Positions 8,467-16,292 of a stretch of 64,000 nucleotides of DNA are shown here, in pieces. The stretch covers positions 682,001 through 746,000 of the forward strand of contig NZ_JAGSYC010000026.1 in the NCBI RefSeq assembly GCF_025685545.1, in the 5' to 3' direction. This DNA comes from Granulicella paludicola (GTDB lineage Bacteria > Acidobacteriota > Terriglobia > Terriglobales > Acidobacteriaceae). Each line of letters opens with the position of its first letter. Within the stretch, counting starts at the first letter, position 1. The notes under the pieces are model-generated. The model was given only the letters and a program-made list of their open reading frames with translations, did not search any database and had not been told where the DNA came from. The position numbers were made by a program, and so were the translations under genes.

Positions 8467-9525
8467 ATGTCGAAAGCAGTGAAACAGACGCAGCCGCACC
8501 TCGATCCGGAGACCTTCCGCGAGCGATTGGGACGATGGTATGGAGAGAGCGCCCGCAAGCTGCCGTGGCGCGGTGTGAATGATCCCTATGCGACCTGGCT
8601 CAGCGAGGTGATGCTGCAGCAAACGCGCGTAGCGACGGTCATCGAGCGCTACACGGAGTTCATGGAGAAGTTCCCCACTGTGCAGACTCTAGCTGCCGGG
8701 GAGGAGAGCGACGTGCTAGCGCTTTGGAGTGGCCTTGGCTACTACCGGCGCGCCCGGATGCTGCACAAGGGAGCGCAATACGTGGTGCAGAAGCTTGGGG
8801 GCGTGATGCCTCGGACGGCCGCTGAACTACTGGCTTTACCGGGTGTCGGTGATTACACCTCTGCGGCGATTGCGAGCATTGCCTTCGGCGAAAGCGTGGC
8901 TGTGCTCGATGGAAACGTTGAGCGCGTACTACTTCGCATCTTGGGTGAGGCCGAAGACAAAAGTGGAGCGGCAAAGAAGCGACTAACGGCGACGGCGCAA
9001 AGCCTGATGCCGTTGCGGGGGGACAAGGGGAGAAACACTGCTGGCGACCACAACCAGGCCATGATGGAGCTGGGTGCGACGATCTGCCTGCCGCGCGGGC
9101 CGCTGTGCCTGCAGTGTCCCGTGATGGAACTATGCCGCACGCGCGGCGAACATCCCACCGCCAAGCGGGAGACCATGCGGCAGAAGCGAGTCGCGCATCT
9201 GCTGGAGACGCGGACGCGGCATGGGGCGACCGAGGTGCTGCTGGAGCGCCGAGCAGCCGACGCCAGCCTGATGGCAGGCATGTTGGAGCTGCCGCCGCTG
9301 TCGCTCGATGCGGTGGATGCGATGGAGCCGGTCGTGCAGGTCAAGCACTCCATCACGAACACGAACTACCAGGTGGATGTCTTCTCGGGTAAGGTGCTGC
9401 GCAAGGAAATTCCGGCGGCGAAGAGTGCACTGTTGTGGGTGGGCGTGAAGGAGTTGAACGAGGTGCCGATCACCGGGCTCGCACGCAAGGTCTTGGTGAA
9501 GGTTGGGGTGCTGGCAAAGCGTTGA
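8467..9525 (+). CDS. mutY: A/G-specific adenine glycosylase MutY
   Basis: A 352-residue DNA repair enzyme that removes adenine mispaired with 8-oxoguanine. Seen: catalytic Glu in SEVMLQQTRV near 43, helix-hairpin-helix LPGVGDYTSAAI near 122, catalytic Asp in VLDGNVERVL near 145, and the [4Fe-4S] loop with Cys spacing C-X6-C-X2-C-X5-C (CLPRGPLCLQCPVMELC) near 200-216. The C-terminal 120 residues fit the MutT-like domain that recognises 8-oxoG. Length is typical. The ATG has no ribosome site; TACACT at 8452-8457 lies 9 nt upstream, a possible leaderless start. Confidence 0.93.
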   Translation: MSKAVKQTQPHLDPETFRERLGRWYGESARKLPWRGVNDPYATWLSEVMLQQTRVATVIERYTEFMEKFPTVQTLAAGEESDVLALWSGLGYYRRARMLHKGAQYVVQKLGGVMPRTAAELLALPGVGDYTSAAIASIAFGESVAVLDGNVERVLLRILGEAEDKSGAAKKRLTATAQSLMPLRGDKGRNTAGDHNQAMMELGATICLPRGPLCLQCPVMELCRTRGEHPTAKRETMRQKRVAHLLETRTRHGATEVLLERRAADASLMAGMLELPPLSLDAVDAMEPVVQVKHSITNTNYQVDVFSGKVLRKEIPAAKSALLWVGVKELNEVPITGLARKVLVKVGVLAKR

Positions 9526-9549
9526 AATTCGGGTATCGCGACTTATACT
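9522..9549 (+). promoter_or_regulatory. Sigma-70-type promoter for the M28 peptidase gene
   Basis: TTGAAA (9522-9527) and TATACT (9544-9549) are separated by 16 nt, close to the housekeeping consensus. The transcript would carry a short leader with GAGG (9561-9564) 5 nt before ATG 9570. The -35 overlaps the mutY stop codon. This is the best sigma-70 promoter I can see in the window. Confidence 0.65.
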
Positions 9550-9569
9550 GACTGCGAAGCGAGGTATCG

Positions 9570-11234
9570 ATGACAAAGCGATGGTTGGTTGCGCCTGCAA
9601 TGGCGCTGGTGACGACAGGCGTTCTGGCACAGGCTCCCACGAGTCCGATTGCAAAAGCTGCGGCGAAGGTGAGCGCGGCTCGAATCCGAGAGCAGGACAA
9701 GTTCATCTCGGACGATCTGTTTGAGGGCCGCTATCCCGGTCTCCGCGGAGGCGAGCTTGCGGCGAAGTACATCGCCAGCCAGTTTGCGATGTATGGGCTA
9801 AAACCAGCAGGAGATAACGGCTCATTCCTGCAACAGGTGAACTTCGTCGGCATGAAGGCGATCCCCGAGCAGACGGCTATGAAGCTTATAGGCGCTGATG
9901 GGAAGAACGAAAAGCTCACCTTCGGCTCCGATTACACCGTGAGCAACCAGACGCTGACGCCTGAGACGATGCTCGATGCTCCGATTGTCTTCGTGGGTTA
10001 CGGTGCCGATGCGCCCGAGTTCCAGTGGAACGACTATGCGGGCGTCGATGTGAAGGGCAAGGTGATCCTGTGCATCGTCGGCGACCCGCCGAGCAAGGAC
10101 CCGAAGTTCTTCGGCGGCGATGCGCTGACCTACTACGGTCGCTGGACGTACAAGTTCGAAGAGGCGGCGCGTAAAGGAGCGGTCGGCGCGCTCATCATCC
10201 ATCGCACCGACCTCGCAAGCTATGGCTGGAACGTGGTGCAGAACTCCAACACCAGCGAGAAGACCTATCTACGCGACGACGCGAATCCACGCCTGCAGGC
10301 CGCGAGCTGGATTCAGCTCGACGTAGCGAAGAAGCTCTTCGCGATGAGCGGTCTCGATCTCGACAAGGAGTTTGAAGCAGCAGGTCAGCGCGGCTTCAAG
10401 GCCGTGGAATTGCCGGTGAAGCTGAAGGCGACGGTGACGAGCACGGTGCGTCCGTTTCAGAGTCCGAATGTGGTCGCGATGCTGCCGGGCGCGAATGCGG
10501 ATGGTCACGATCAGGCGGTGCTGTTCTCGGGGCACTACGATCACCTCGGCATCGTTCCCGGCATGAAGGGCGACAACATCTATAACGGCGCTGCTGATAA
10601 CGGAACGGGTGTGGCGATGTTGCTGGAGATGGCGCGCGTTTGGTCCGATGCCGTACATAGCGGAGAACTCAAGCTGCCGCACAGCGTCATCTTCGGCGCG
10701 GTTACGGCGGAGGAGCAGGGCCTGCTCGGCTCGGAGTACCTCGGGCAGCATCCGCCGATCCCGGCAAGCCAGATCGCGCTCGACATCAACTACGACATGC
10801 TGCTGCCCATCGGCGTGCAGCAGGAGATAAACGTCAACGGCGCGCAACGCACCACCTTCTTCCCTGAGGTAGAGGCTACGGCGAAGCGCTTCGGTCTGGC
10901 CATCGTGCCTGACCCGCGCCCCTCAGCTGGAAGCTACTACCGCAGCGATCACTTCTCTCTGTCGCGTGTGGGCATCCCATCCTTCAGTGTGGACTCGGGA
11001 TCGCTCTATGAGGGCCATGACCGCGCCTGGGGTGTCGCGCAGGAGAAGGCGTTCAACGACAACGACTATCACAACTTCTCCGACAACTTTCACGACGACT
11101 GGGACTTCACCGGAGATGCAAAGCTGGTGAAGTTTGGCATGGACCTCGGCTGGCAGGTGATCCATCTGCCGAAGACCGTGGAGTGGAAGCACGGCGATGA
11201 GTTCGAGGCGGCTCGGTTGAAGAGCGAGCGGTAG
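9570..11234 (+). CDS. Secreted M28 family zinc metallopeptidase
   Basis: A 554-residue protein. It has a signal peptide (residues 1-20, ending ...GVLAQA), an N-terminal lid/PA-type domain of about residues 100-270, and an M28 catalytic domain. Metal-binding pattern seen: His and Asp in FSGHYDHLG near 316, the bridging Asp in GAADNGTGVAML near 339, and the EE pair in TAEEQGLLGSEY near 377. Later residues in SYYRSDHFSLSRVGIP supply the last His. M28 enzymes are exported aminopeptidases or carboxypeptidases; the exact specificity is not clear. It has its own promoter just upstream and GAGG before the ATG. A second M28 protein occurs at 34321. Confidence 0.9.
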   Translation: MTKRWLVAPAMALVTTGVLAQAPTSPIAKAAAKVSAARIREQDKFISDDLFEGRYPGLRGGELAAKYIASQFAMYGLKPAGDNGSFLQQVNFVGMKAIPEQTAMKLIGADGKNEKLTFGSDYTVSNQTLTPETMLDAPIVFVGYGADAPEFQWNDYAGVDVKGKVILCIVGDPPSKDPKFFGGDALTYYGRWTYKFEEAARKGAVGALIIHRTDLASYGWNVVQNSNTSEKTYLRDDANPRLQAASWIQLDVAKKLFAMSGLDLDKEFEAAGQRGFKAVELPVKLKATVTSTVRPFQSPNVVAMLPGANADGHDQAVLFSGHYDHLGIVPGMKGDNIYNGAADNGTGVAMLLEMARVWSDAVHSGELKLPHSVIFGAVTAEEQGLLGSEYLGQHPPIPASQIALDINYDMLLPIGVQQEINVNGAQRTTFFPEVEATAKRFGLAIVPDPRPSAGSYYRSDHFSLSRVGIPSFSVDSGSLYEGHDRAWGVAQEKAFNDNDYHNFSDNFHDDWDFTGDAKLVKFGMDLGWQVIHLPKTVEWKHGDEFEAARLKSER

Positions 11235-11322
11235 TGGCCTGTCAGCTAACGTGGAGGAATAGGTTTCCGACCCTCAACGCCAGTCCTTCGCTCCGCGCAG
11301 GATGGAATCCAAGCTTGAACCT

Positions 11323-12507
11323 CTACTGCGGTGACGGCTCCAGTGTGAATGTCGCAGCTTTGCTTTCGTTGCCGTTGGCATCCACCGCCGTAATGCCGTA
11401 GCGATAACGAGCGGAGGGTTCGGCGGTAGCGTCATGAAAGCCCGGTTCGGATACCGGTTTAGCGGTCAGGCGAGTTTTTACATCATCACCGCTGAGCATT
11501 TCGCGGTAGACGTTATAACCGCTTAGTGGCGCAGCCAGCGAGGCAGTGATGCCGGCATCGCTAACGGGTTGCCAGATCAGGTCGACGGCAAAGTGGGAGC
11601 CGTCGGGAGGTGCAAAACCTGTTGCTTCGACGCCGGTCGGTGCCGAGGGTGCGTACTTCGGCTGTAAGGTGAAGTCGATGGCTGTAGACAGATCGCTGCG
11701 TATCTCTACGGTCCGTTTATCGAACGCCAGAAGGATACGGCGTATCGCTGTGTAGCGGTAGGGTGTACCTGAGGTTACGGAGCTGTCGAGCGTACGCCCT
11801 TCTTTGGAATTGGCGTTGAGCCAGAGGTCGTCCGACTTTGGCACGGACGGAAGTGGACCTTTGGATCTCGCCGTTGTCGTGGCAGGCTTTGTCGCAAGGG
11901 CGACGCGGTGCAGAAGGATATCGCTCGTGGAAGGATCGCGGGTCCACTGCAACCAGATGCCGCTGCGCGTGCCGTCTGCGTGCAGGTCGGCAATGGGCGC
12001 GGGGGCTGTACCGGCGGCGGTAAAGGCCGGGTTTGACTGGCCGGCGGACTTGCCTGCCTTGTTCAGGAACTCGACACGGTAAGTAAGCAGGCGAGGCGAG
12101 CCGCTGGCCAGTGCTTCTGGAAGCGTCTCATGCCAGGTGAAAGTTGCATGGTCAGCCTCGGTGAGCGGCGGCGCCAGGGTGGCGATGATGGTGCAGGGCG
12201 CCGGTCTTATCTCGCGACAGACGGTGCCGTTCAGAAACATCGGCTTGTGATGGCGAGGGTCGGAGAGCGGAAGCTTGTCTGTGGACAGGTGCGGCACGGT
12301 GAAGCTGAGTTCGATGAGGTCGCCGGTGCGGCTGACAGTGAGATCGGTGACCGGTTGTGGCAGGTTCAACGAGGGTGAACGCGGTGGACCCGGACTGGCG
12401 CAGCCGAATATCGCCGTGAACGCCAGAAAAGTATAAAGAAATTTGCTTGGGCTTTGATGGGGAGCGAAAGCGCGCGCCAATCGCTGCTTCTGGCAGAAAA
12501 AGTCCAT
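11323..12507 (-). CDS. Putative lipoprotein with fibronectin type III-like domains
   Basis: A 394-residue protein. After a basic N-terminus it has a hydrophobic stretch, FLYTFLAFTAIFGCASPG, ending in a lipobox-like FGC (Cys near 36), so it is probably a lipoprotein. The rest is beta-rich with two or three FN3-like repeats: one near 50-150, one near 165-265 (WLQWTRDPSTSDILLHRV), and one near 285-390 with YNVYREM and ending in YRYGITAVDANGNES. Such proteins bind other surface components; no enzyme motif is seen. TACGCT lies 7 nt before ATG 12507 and no ribosome site is visible. Function is unknown. Confidence 0.7.
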   Translation of the reverse strand: MDFFCQKQRLARAFAPHQSPSKFLYTFLAFTAIFGCASPGPPRSPSLNLPQPVTDLTVSRTGDLIELSFTVPHLSTDKLPLSDPRHHKPMFLNGTVCREIRPAPCTIIATLAPPLTEADHATFTWHETLPEALASGSPRLLTYRVEFLNKAGKSAGQSNPAFTAAGTAPAPIADLHADGTRSGIWLQWTRDPSTSDILLHRVALATKPATTTARSKGPLPSVPKSDDLWLNANSKEGRTLDSSVTSGTPYRYTAIRRILLAFDKRTVEIRSDLSTAIDFTLQPKYAPSAPTGVEATGFAPPDGSHFAVDLIWQPVSDAGITASLAAPLSGYNVYREMLSGDDVKTRLTAKPVSEPGFHDATAEPSARYRYGITAVDANGNESKAATFTLEPSPQ

Positions 12508-12738
12508 GGAATTGAGCGTAGCATTTCAACCATGTCAATCTGAATGACTTTCAGCGACGGAGACATCGGGTTTTCGGGCGCAAGGAACAAACGGATTTTT
12601 TTGTATGGGTGCGGGCAACGCGGCAAAGTCTGGATTTTTAGACCCTGATACATCTATTCGCAGCCCGTAAACGTCCTTTTATAAGAAGCAGCATGTTGGT
12701 GGAAGATAGCAGCAGAGTTGCACTGGAGGGTTTGCCCC

Positions 12739-13539
12739 ATGGGTGTTTATGCCGGCACGATCAACAAGGATGTTGCACCACCGATGAAACGTGGACGAAT
12801 ACAGAAGACGATTGACGCCGCTGAAGGTGTCGAGGCGACCACGCTGCCTCCGCTACAGGCAGGCGAAGAGGATGTACTGGCCGACGAGCAAGGTGTGAGC
12901 GCCGAGGCTGCCGAGCAATTCATCGAGAGTAAGAGGATTGGCGACCGCATCAAATATCTGCGCCAGCGCAAGTCGATGGGTCTGGTGGAGTTGGGTCGGC
13001 ACACGGGGCTTTCCGCAAGCTTTCTGTCACAGCTGGAGACTGGCCGCGTAGTGCCTACGCTCCGCAATCTGGCGCGTATCGCAATGGTGTTTTCGAAGGA
13101 TATGAGCTATTTCTTCGAGCCGGAGCGTCCAGAGCTTTTTCGTATTCAACGTGCGACTGACAGGGTGCGCCTCCCTCAAAGTGGCGTGGAAGACCCGGGC
13201 TACTACTTCGAGAGCCTCGGGCAGGTTCCGGCTGAACAGTCGATTTCATCCTACGTGGCCGAGTTTCTGCCTCTGGATGACAAGCGCACGCCGAAGGCCC
13301 ACCGCCATAGCGGCAACGAGTTTTTGTATGTACTTTCAGGCTCCTTGAAGCTTGAGCACGATGCGCGGGTGGACGTAATTGAGGAGGGCGACGCGGTCTT
13401 TTTCAACGCCGAGGCGATTCATAGCTACGCGCGGACGGGTACGGAAGACTGCAAGGCGCTTATTTTGACGATGCCTGAACCGCTGCGCGGAGTAATGTCC
13501 GGTTCACGAGTACCGGTAAGCAAGCCAACAAAGAAGTAG
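12739..13539 (+). CDS. XRE-family regulator with C-terminal cupin domain
   Basis: A 266-residue regulator. An N-terminal linker precedes an XRE/Cro helix-turn-helix (about residues 65-125, IKYLRQRKSMGLVELGRHTG and SFLSQLETGRVVPTLRNLARI). A cupin_2 beta-barrel follows at about 175-255 (HRHSGNEFLYVLSGSLKLEHD and a closing EEGDAVFFNAEAIHSY). The cupin keeps His, His and Glu in the first motif and a His in the second, so it may bind a metal or small ligand. MerR-like control of polyamine, lipid or amino-acid genes is known for relatives, but no target is evident here. A ribosome site GGAGG 9 nt upstream supports ATG 12739 over TTG 12718. A strong terminator follows. Confidence 0.85.
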   Translation: MGVYAGTINKDVAPPMKRGRIQKTIDAAEGVEATTLPPLQAGEEDVLADEQGVSAEAAEQFIESKRIGDRIKYLRQRKSMGLVELGRHTGLSASFLSQLETGRVVPTLRNLARIAMVFSKDMSYFFEPERPELFRIQRATDRVRLPQSGVEDPGYYFESLGQVPAEQSISSYVAEFLPLDDKRTPKAHRHSGNEFLYVLSGSLKLEHDARVDVIEEGDAVFFNAEAIHSYARTGTEDCKALILTMPEPLRGVMSGSRVPVSKPTKK

Positions 13540-13562
13540 CGCCTCAGGGCGTAAGCAAAGTT

Positions 13563-13600
13563 AGAGGGCCAGCTACCATCCGCTGGCCCTCTTCCTTTTT
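13563..13600 (+). terminator. Rho-independent terminator after the XRE-cupin gene
   Basis: An 11-bp perfect stem (AGAGGGCCAGC 13563-13573 with GCTGGCCCTCT 13582-13592) with an 8-nt loop is followed by TCCTTTTT. It closes the plus-strand XRE-cupin transcript; the minus-strand zinc-ribbon gene ends just beyond it. Confidence 0.88.
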
Positions 13601-13605
13601 CGTGC

Positions 13606-14400
13606 TTAACGTGTCGCGGAGGTTAGGCGTTCGCCTGGGGTCCAGCGGACGGGGGCGTCGCGCCGAGGGTCGTGGAAGAGCATGCGACCGCACGTCTCGC
13701 AGGAGAAGATGGTGTTGGCGAACTCGGAGTTGGGGGAGCGTTCGGCGAGGTCGTTCCAGCGCTGCGGGCGGATCATCATCTGACAGGCGGAGCACTTGTG
13801 GTCGACCGCTTCAGAGACGGCTGTACCCTTTGCTTTGGCGATTCGGTCGTAGCTGCTGAGAGTCGCTTCGCCTTCGTCAGTTGAGCCGATTTTTTTGCGG
13901 AGCGTGGAGCGTTCGAGGCTGATGCCTTCGACGCTGGCGGTGTTCTTTGCGAGCACGTCAGCGGCGCGGACACGCTCGGCTGCCAGGGATGCGGTGGTGG
14001 TGGCGAGGGAGTCAGTCGCCTTGGCGAGGTCGGCCTCAAAGCCTTCAGTGCGCTCCATGGAGGCGAGCTCTTCGTCCTCGTGCTGGCTGATGGACTGCTC
14101 GGAGAAGGTGATCTCGTGCTCGAGTGCGGCGATCTGGGCGGCGTTGGCGGCGGACTCCATCTGTTTGCGAAGGCGGGTGATCTTGCCTTTACGATCGGCG
14201 ATGTCGAGCTCGTGTCCCTTGCGGAGCGACTCCTCTTTGGCGAGCGACTGCTTCGCGCTGGAGAGGGCGGTCTCAGACTTTTTGACGGCGGCTTCGGCGG
14301 CAGCGACGCGACGCGGTGCCTCGGCCAACTCTTCGCGGAGAAGCTTGAGCTCGAGGTCTTGCGCCTGCAGGATGATGAGGTCTTCGAGGATTGGATTCAT
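13606..14400 (-). CDS. Coiled-coil protein with C4 zinc ribbon (CT398-like)
   Basis: A 264-residue protein. About residues 1-185 form a long antiparallel coiled coil rich in Ala, Glu and Lys (LEDLIILQAQDLELKLLREE at the start). The C-terminus has a zinc ribbon with paired cysteines: CSACQMM near 201 and CETCGRML near 232. This is the pattern of the CT398 / zf-RING_7 family, thought to act in nucleic-acid or RpoN-related interactions (family knowledge, not firm). No signal peptide or membrane segment is seen. It is monocistronic, and its exact role in Acidobacteria is not known. Confidence 0.85.
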   Translation of the reverse strand: MNPILEDLIILQAQDLELKLLREELAEAPRRVAAAEAAVKKSETALSSAKQSLAKEESLRKGHELDIADRKGKITRLRKQMESAANAAQIAALEHEITFSEQSISQHEDEELASMERTEGFEADLAKATDSLATTTASLAAERVRAADVLAKNTASVEGISLERSTLRKKIGSTDEGEATLSSYDRIAKAKGTAVSEAVDHKCSACQMMIRPQRWNDLAERSPNSEFANTIFSCETCGRMLFHDPRRDAPVRWTPGERLTSATR

Positions 14401-14503
14401 AAGGCAGGCGTAGATAACAAAAATTAGAAAACAGGTTGATGGTTAGAGTACACCTGCGCGCTCGGTTTGAGGTGGGGTGGATAGGGATGTAAGACTGGGG
14501 AGT

Positions 14504-15673
14504 ATGAGAATCCCTCGTTTGTTGTCTCTTGTGACGTTTTCGGCTACTTTTTTGCTGGTAGGACTTGCGATCCATGCAAAGGGTCAGCAGGCACTGACGA
14601 TGGATGGGTTGATGCGGTCTTCTGCGATGGGCTATGAGGAGGCGTATCTGCCGACGGTGGCTCACTCGAACCATGCGGCGAACCTTGTACAGCTGAAGAA
14701 TGGTGACCTGCTGTGCTTCTGGTTTGGGGGCGTGGCGGAAGGGCAGTCGGGTGTGGCGATTCTGGAGTCGCGGTTGGCGCGGGGGTCAAAGCAGTGGTCC
14801 ACGGCACAGGTGGTGGACCGAGAGCCGGGAGTGAGCTATCAGAATCCCGTGCCGTTCGAGACACCGTCGGGCGAGCTCTGGCTGCTCCATACCTCGCAGC
14901 CGGTGAAAGAGGGACAGGCGAAGGCGCAGGTGCTGGTGGTGAAGTCCTCCGATAGTGGACGGACGTGGGGAGCACCAGCGGTGTTGTTCAACGAGCCGGG
15001 AGCGTTTGTGCGTGATCCGCTGCTGGTGCGGAAGGACGGAGCGTGGCTGCTGCCGATGTACTACACGCCCACCTCGGCCATTACGACGGGGGCGGAGAGC
15101 CACTACTCGGTGGTGAAGGTGTCAAAGGACGCAGGCAAGACGTGGCAGGAGTGCCGGATTCCGGGGTCGAATGGCTATGTGCAGCCGAGCGTGGTGAAAC
15201 AGGGCGACCACTATGTGGCGTTCTTCCGCAGCCGGTTTGCGGATTCGATCTTTCGCAGCACATCGGTCGATGGCTGTGCGTGGACGGCTCCTCTGGCGAC
15301 GTCGCTGCCGAACAACAATGCGTCGATCCAGGCGGTGGCGTTGAAGGATGGGCGGATTGCGATGGTGTTCAACCGGGCCCACGCGGAGCCAGTGACGGGT
15401 AAGCCTGGGACGGGCCCCCGGGTACCCCTGGTGGTGGCGATTTCAGACGACGAGGGTAAGAGCTGGCTGGAGCAGCGGGTGCTGGAGGCGGGGCGGCGAG
15501 CTGGGGAGGATCCGGTCTCGTATGCGGCGCATGTGAAGGCGGATTCGGAGTATGACGAGTACTCTTACCCTTCGGTGCTGCAGGCGAAGGATGGACGGTT
15601 GTGGGCAGCGTTTACGTACCGGCGGAAGACGATCAAGGTGGTGTCGTTCTACGAGAGATGGGTAGGGAAGTGA
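14504..15673 (+). CDS. Secreted sialidase-like (BNR repeat) protein
   Basis: A 389-residue exported protein. The signal peptide is residues 1-29 (RLLSLVTFSATFLLVGLAIHA). The remainder is a six-bladed sialidase-type propeller with Asp-box repeats: SSDSGRTWG near 145, SKDAGKTWQ near 205 and SDDEGKSWLEQ near 310. The family (exo-alpha-sialidase / DUF4185-like neighbours) often cleaves sugars, but I cannot confirm a full sialidase active site; an Arg triad is not obvious. ATG 14504 is chosen because it directly starts the signal peptide; GGGGAG is only 1 nt away, so initiation may be unusual. An in-frame GTG at 14477 would add 9 residues. Confidence 0.8.
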   Translation: MRIPRLLSLVTFSATFLLVGLAIHAKGQQALTMDGLMRSSAMGYEEAYLPTVAHSNHAANLVQLKNGDLLCFWFGGVAEGQSGVAILESRLARGSKQWSTAQVVDREPGVSYQNPVPFETPSGELWLLHTSQPVKEGQAKAQVLVVKSSDSGRTWGAPAVLFNEPGAFVRDPLLVRKDGAWLLPMYYTPTSAITTGAESHYSVVKVSKDAGKTWQECRIPGSNGYVQPSVVKQGDHYVAFFRSRFADSIFRSTSVDGCAWTAPLATSLPNNNASIQAVALKDGRIAMVFNRAHAEPVTGKPGTGPRVPLVVAISDDEGKSWLEQRVLEAGRRAGEDPVSYAAHVKADSEYDEYSYPSVLQAKDGRLWAAFTYRRKTIKVVSFYERWVGK

Positions 15674-15706
15674 CGAGCAGCAATCGAATGCTGAGACAAT
15701 AGGTGG

Positions 15707-16030
15707 ATGAAGATTTTCCTGTTTGTGCTGGCGGCTACAGTGCTGGAGGCCTGTGGTGATGCCGTGGTGAGGATCGCGCTGCATCAACCGTCCATGCCGG
15801 TGCGGGTGGGGCTGTTTCTGGTGGGCGCGGTGCTGCTGACTCTGTATGGAACGTCGCTGAACCTGACGCCGGTAGAGTTCGCGACGGTGACGGGGCTGTA
15901 CGTGGCGACGCTGTTTGTGGTGTTCCAGATCACGAACTACGTGTTTTTCAAAGCGGCACCGAGTTTGGGGGTGTTAGTGGGTGGCTGCCTGATCGTGGTG
16001 GGTGGGCTGGTTGTTTACGTGTGGAAGTAA
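15707..16030 (+). CDS. SMR/EamA-like four-helix membrane protein
   Basis: A 107-residue inner-membrane protein with four predicted transmembrane helices (about residues 2-22, 31-50, 58-79, 85-105). The size and topology match small multidrug resistance transporters and the half-size EamA/DMT group, which usually work as dimers. The key SMR Glu near residue 14 is present (VLEACGD, Glu14), supporting proton-coupled transport. The substrate is unknown. There is a 33-nt gap after the sialidase-like gene; co-transcription is possible. GACAAT lies 6 nt before the ATG. Confidence 0.75.
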   Translation: MKIFLFVLAATVLEACGDAVVRIALHQPSMPVRVGLFLVGAVLLTLYGTSLNLTPVEFATVTGLYVATLFVVFQITNYVFFKAAPSLGVLVGGCLIVVGGLVVYVWK

Positions 16031-16292
16031 GCGGTAGGGGCAATATTTGGTGGGGTGAGACGTTTTAAGCGTGGAGATGGCCTGGGGGCGGTCGCGCGTC
16101 TTGACGTGCGATGCCCACCTGAGCGCCAATGAAACTGCGCAAAGGATGGGGCACCCGAGGGCCAGAGTGGGGGCTGACCCTGGGTTTTGTCGGGTTTTGC
16201 TGGCGACTGGCAATTGGTTGCCTTTGTTGGCTAATTTAGGGGCGGTATTCGTGAATCAAACGATCGCTCCGTAGAATCTGTATTGAGATCAA
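16031..16292. other. Intergenic region with decayed, repeat-like sequence
   Basis: A 262-nt stretch with no convincing gene. It contains GATGCCCACC and later GGATGGGGCACC, an imperfect inverted repeat about 40 nt apart (near 16108-16157), and a GTCGGGTTTTGC segment. A 67-codon open frame crosses it but looks like no protein. TAGAAT (16275-16280) may be the -10 for the exporter gene. I suspect a degenerate interspersed intergenic repeat; no second copy was noticed in this window. Confidence 0.35.

Noticed and set aside
16071-16274. A 67-codon frame before the DHA2 exporter gene
   Set aside because: No ribosome site, no family similarity, and the DNA looks like decayed repeat sequence.
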